In this document: positions 61,060 to 64,000 of the stretch, in pieces | Position numbering within the stretch: the first letter of the stretch is position 1 | How the letters are laid out: each line of letters opens with the position of its first letter | Assembly (NCBI GenBank): GCA_024734495.1 | Contig: JALMQS010000153.1 | Coordinates: forward strand, 15,236,789-15,300,788 | Origin: Forficula auricularia | Lineage: Eukaryota > Arthropoda > Insecta > Dermaptera > Forficulidae | Direction: 5' to 3' | DNA length: 64,000 nucleotides | Program-made: the position numbers and the translations under genes | The notes under the pieces: model-generated | What the model was told of the DNA's origin: nothing | Databases searched by the model: none | The model's input: the letters and a program-made list of their open reading frames with translations, nothing else

Positions 61060-61187
61060 TTCGGGAATCAGTGGCCTAAGAGTAAAAGAGCTAAGGCATC
61101 GGAGGGCACATGGGAAGATCCTGGGTTTGAATCCAGGCTGATCCTTTTGTCTATAATAAAAAATCTTTTCTTCGTTCCCTAATTTAA
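61060..61187 (+). mobile_element. tRNA-derived SINE copy, forward orientation
   Basis: The head resembles a tRNA of the long-variable-arm class (Ser/Leu): A-box-like TGGCCTAAGAGT at 61072-61083, 'ctaaggcatcgga' in the anticodon-arm region, and B-box-like GGTTTGAATCC at 61124-61134 within a CCTGG/CCAGG stem. It is followed without an acceptor stem by the shared tail 'ctgatccttttgtctata' and 'cgttccctaattta'. The tail is an inverted match to 60809-60860. Confidence 0.7.
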
Positions 61188-61189
61188 AT

Positions 61190-62480
61190 ATTATGATTAT
61201 TCATTTATTATTAATCAGATTATCACTGGCTATTTGAAGTCAATGTAAAATCAAAAATAGCAATCGATTCTTATTTAATACTTGAGGAAAAAACATTCTA
61301 CATTCCATTTTCGACATTTCTATTATTATTGGTAACCATTACTGAAGACACCGAGGAATCGACTTAAAAACAAAAATAACACTGGATTCTCATCTAATCC
61401 TGGAGGAATAACCTTATTTTATTGCATTTTTGATGTTTTGACCATTAATGGTAGCCACTGCTGAAAATATGAAAGAATCCACTTCAAATCAAAAAGACTA
61501 AATTTTTTGGCCAACAACTCTACCACCAGAGTACTTTATTGCCCTCCCCCTGGGAAAATTCCTGTAGGCTAACATGGGTTTAAGAAAGTATATATAAATT
61601 ACACCTAACTTGTTTCACGCTTTTTGAAGATACACGGCTCACGCTGGGTTTCATTGTTTAATAATGGGATTTTTAAAATGATTGAATTAATCATTATAAA
61701 TTTCTTCAAATATTACAATTCAAATTATCAAGTAGCTACCAATAATTATGTAAGTAAATATTACGAGAAAAACAAACAAAAAATACACTATTGACCTATC
61801 ACTAAATAAAAATATGTTTATCTTTTAATACAAAAAAAAAATATTTATTGTATTTAATAAGATTTATTCACACTTAATTATAAAATAAGTTTCGTGTTGG
61901 ATATGAATAGTTTTAAAATTGTAAATACATAACAAGTTGACTCTGCGAGAGTCACTCGTCGTCTCCTGGTTCAATGGAATTTTTTACCAAATGAAGAAGG
62001 GATTAGTTTTCAAATATTTAGTCGCCCAACATAAAAATCTGTAATTTGTTATTAAAAAAAATATATTAATAAGTGAGTTGTCGATGTTTCGGCACCTGAA
62101 TACGATGTATACCACGCTGGAAAATTTCCCTGAATATATTCAAATTATAACAATCAAAATCGTTACATATATCATATAAATTAATGGTTTTAAATCCATT
62201 TTAAATAAACTTGTCTTAATACTTTTAATTATTTAATAAAATAATTATTTAACTGCTTTGCTCTGATCTCTAACGCTTCTCCAGGACGCCAGGATCATTG
62301 CTTTTGATGGTATAATCGTATATTTAAATTATTTTATTTTTTTATTTATTATTTAAATGTATTAAATTTTAATATGTTAAAAGATATTTCAATAATATAA
62401 AGTGAATGTACTTCATGAATCCATAACAAAGAATGTGTCCTTATCTAATGTCAAGAGACGTCCCAACCATCGTCTCGGTA
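61190..62480. other. AT-rich DNA, weak repeats, no gene
   Basis: Two diverged direct repeats are visible at about 61250-61360 and 61370-61500: 'cgattctt...tacttgaggaa' versus 'ggattctc...cctggaggaa', then 'ggtaaccattactgaa' versus 'ggtagccactgctgaa'. The rest is AT-rich. No exon of the RGS box was found. Confidence 0.45.
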
Positions 62481-62489
62481 AAATAAACT

Positions 62490-63515
62490 AAAATAATTAT
62501 AAATCAGAAAGAAAGTGATATTATTTATCGATTTCATCTATGAGAAGGTTCACAGTATGTCTATAATATAGGAAACTAGCATTTTGATTAAGAATTTTGT
62601 AGTTTAAAGGAATTTGTATGAAAAGATTCAATTCCTTCTCTCCGGAAGAGAATCGCTTAGAAATAGCAAAAAGTTTTATTTATTTTTATTTACTTTTATC
62701 TTTTATATCTAATAATTATTATCAGGAAATTTGCATTTTAAAGGGTTTTTTATTTGAAGTTCACTTTGAAAAAAGGCTAATAACTCCTTTGAAATAATTT
62801 TTAAAAATTTGAAATTTATAAATATTATAAAAGAATTAAATTATTAATACTTTAATTCAATTTTGAACAAAATCGATTCAGTACTTTTTGAGAAAATCGT
62901 CAAAAACCTCGAAAACCGTCTATGAAAGGCTGTGTTAGAAACATTTTAAAATTCACCTCCATGTCACAAGTCAACGTTTCGTTTCATATGCCTTTTTAAA
63001 CTTTTTTCAAAGGCACTCGTGCTTTCAAAAAACATTGATTTTTGAGGGTACAGATAATTTTTGACCATTTTCTCAAAAAGTACCTAATCAATTTCGTTCA
63101 AAATTAAATTAAATTATTAATAATTAATTGTTTTATAACATCTATTAATTTCATATTTTTTAAAAAATTTCAACGGAGTTATTAGTTCTTTTTCAAATTG
63201 GACTTCAAATAAACTACACTTTAAAATTCAAATTTTCTAATAATAATTATCGGATATAAAAGATAAATAAAAATAACACATAGAATTTCAATAGATTTTA
63301 ATAAATATCTAATGAGAAAAAAATAAAACTTTTAGCTATTTCTAGTTGATTCGCTCCGAGGGAGAAGAAATTGAATCTTTTCATACAATTTCTTTTTACT
63401 ACAAAATTCTTAATCAAAATGCTATTTTCTTATATCATAGACATAGTGTGAACCTTCACATAGATGAAATAGATAAAATAAGATTGTTTTTTTCTCATTT
63501 ATAATTCTTTTGGTC
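62490..63515. mobile_element. Foldback element: long inverted repeats, ~430 bp arms
   Basis: The left arm (about 62490-62915) and right arm (about 63045-63515) are inverted copies over their length. Matching blocks are 'gaaggttcacagtatgtcta' with 'tagacatagtgtgaaccttc', 'cttctctccggaagag' with 'ctccgagggagaag', and 'gtactttttgagaaaa' with 'ttttctcaaaaagtac'. Divergence is roughly 15-20% by eye. A spacer of about 130 bp is unrelated to the arms. No transposase is encoded. A further partial copy of the inner right arm, in direct orientation, lies at 63580-63690. Confidence 0.8.
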
Positions 63516-63579
63516 TACTTAATCAATAGACTGGGTCGCAAGTCAGCCAGCATCGCGAGTCATTTGTTACGGTTTTCTA

Positions 63580-63690
63580 GCTTTTTACCATTTTCTTAAA
63601 AACTAATCAATCAATTTCGTTCGAAATTGAATATAAATATTAATAATCGATTGTTTTATAATATTTATTAATTTCATATTTAAAAAAATC
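63580..63690. repeat. Partial third copy of foldback arm
   Basis: 'accattttcttaaaaa', 'taatcaatcaatttcgttc', 'attgttttataatattta' and 'ttaatttcatattt' match 63058-63170 in the same orientation. The element family therefore has other copies, and this one is fragmentary. Confidence 0.65.
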
Positions 63691-63977
63691 TCATATTGAA
63701 TTTTAAGGATTATTTTTCTGATTATTATAAATTCACTAAAAATTACTGGTACCGTCTACAGTTTTGAAATAAATTAATATTTTCACAAATTCAAATTTAA
63801 TATGCCTATAAACCATAAGGGGCTCAGGTGTCCGAAAACAATTATTATATTATAAGTATCTAATAAATAATTATATTATTAAATAACATATAATGCCTTA
63901 GGAGAATGTCATTCAAAAAGAAAACTAAGGATTTAAAAAAATTAATTTATTTGATACTATTGCTTTATAATAATTCT

Positions 63978-63993
63978 AGTAGTAGTAGTAGTA
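63978..63993. repeat. (TAG)n microsatellite
   Basis: A short TAG trinucleotide run near the end of the window, about five units long. Confidence 0.8.
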
Positions 63994-64000
63994 TTATAAT

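Noticed and set aside
60860..61140. Functional tRNA genes
   Set aside because: B-box arms are present but there is no acceptor stem or complete cloverleaf, and both copies run into a shared non-tRNA tail, as in SINEs.
1..64000. Telomeric TTAGG repeats or rDNA
   Set aside because: No run of TTAGG/CCTAA and no ribosomal RNA segment was recognised on either strand.

Overview
The window looks like nuclear DNA of an arthropod, most likely an insect. It is very AT-rich, has no dense gene packing, and contains spliced coding exons, several classes of eukaryotic transposable element and large degenerate tandem arrays. The only host gene I can support is an R7-family regulator of G-protein signalling (RGS6/7-like). 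Three consecutive coding exons lie on the + strand at 47825-48019, 51676-51851 and 53381-53454. They are joined by GT..AG introns with compatible phases and read through the end of the region that precedes the G-gamma-like (GGL) domain, the whole GGL domain, and the first helices of the RGS box. The DEP/DHEX exons must lie upstream and the rest of the RGS box downstream; I found neither in the window.

Layout. 1-45,440 is almost entirely repetitive, AT-rich DNA without recognisable genes. A diverged tandem family (called satellite 1 here, monomer roughly 0.45-0.6 kb) is recognisable from the start of the window, becomes clear from about 4.5 kb and runs to about 35 kb. It has nested higher-order repeats: about 0.93 kb dimers at 14.2-17.0 kb, a 1.85 kb unit at 10.2-13.7 kb, and a multi-kilobase duplication at 21.8-26.3 / 29.2-35.05 kb. 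A 33 bp minisatellite (6.85-7.64 kb) sits inside it. One duplicated segment carries a 481 bp inverted-repeat insertion containing a hammerhead-ribozyme motif on each arm (31,095-31,575). A second, tighter satellite (satellite 2, monomer about 205-220 bp, about 24 copies) occupies 37.9-43.2 kb, and diverged satellite-1 relatives continue at 43.7-45.4 kb.

45.45-46.44 kb is a compositional outlier: moderate GC but strongly CpG-depleted, unlike the CpG-rich RGS exons. It is followed by a non-autonomous hAT element (46,715-47,717) just upstream of the first RGS exon. Introns and downstream DNA (48-64 kb) hold diverged repeats, a broken mariner-type transposon (55,483-56,563), tRNA-derived SINE copies in opposite orientations (60.7-61.2 kb), a large foldback inverted repeat (62.49-63.52 kb) and several small GC-richer islands of unknown identity.

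If the three exons belong to one normally organised gene, the intron ahead of the first exon is at least 47.8 kb long and consists mostly of satellite DNA. R7 RGS proteins pair with G-beta-5 through the GGL domain and accelerate GTP hydrolysis on Gi/o-alpha in neurons. Apart from transposon remnants, no other coding function is supported here.
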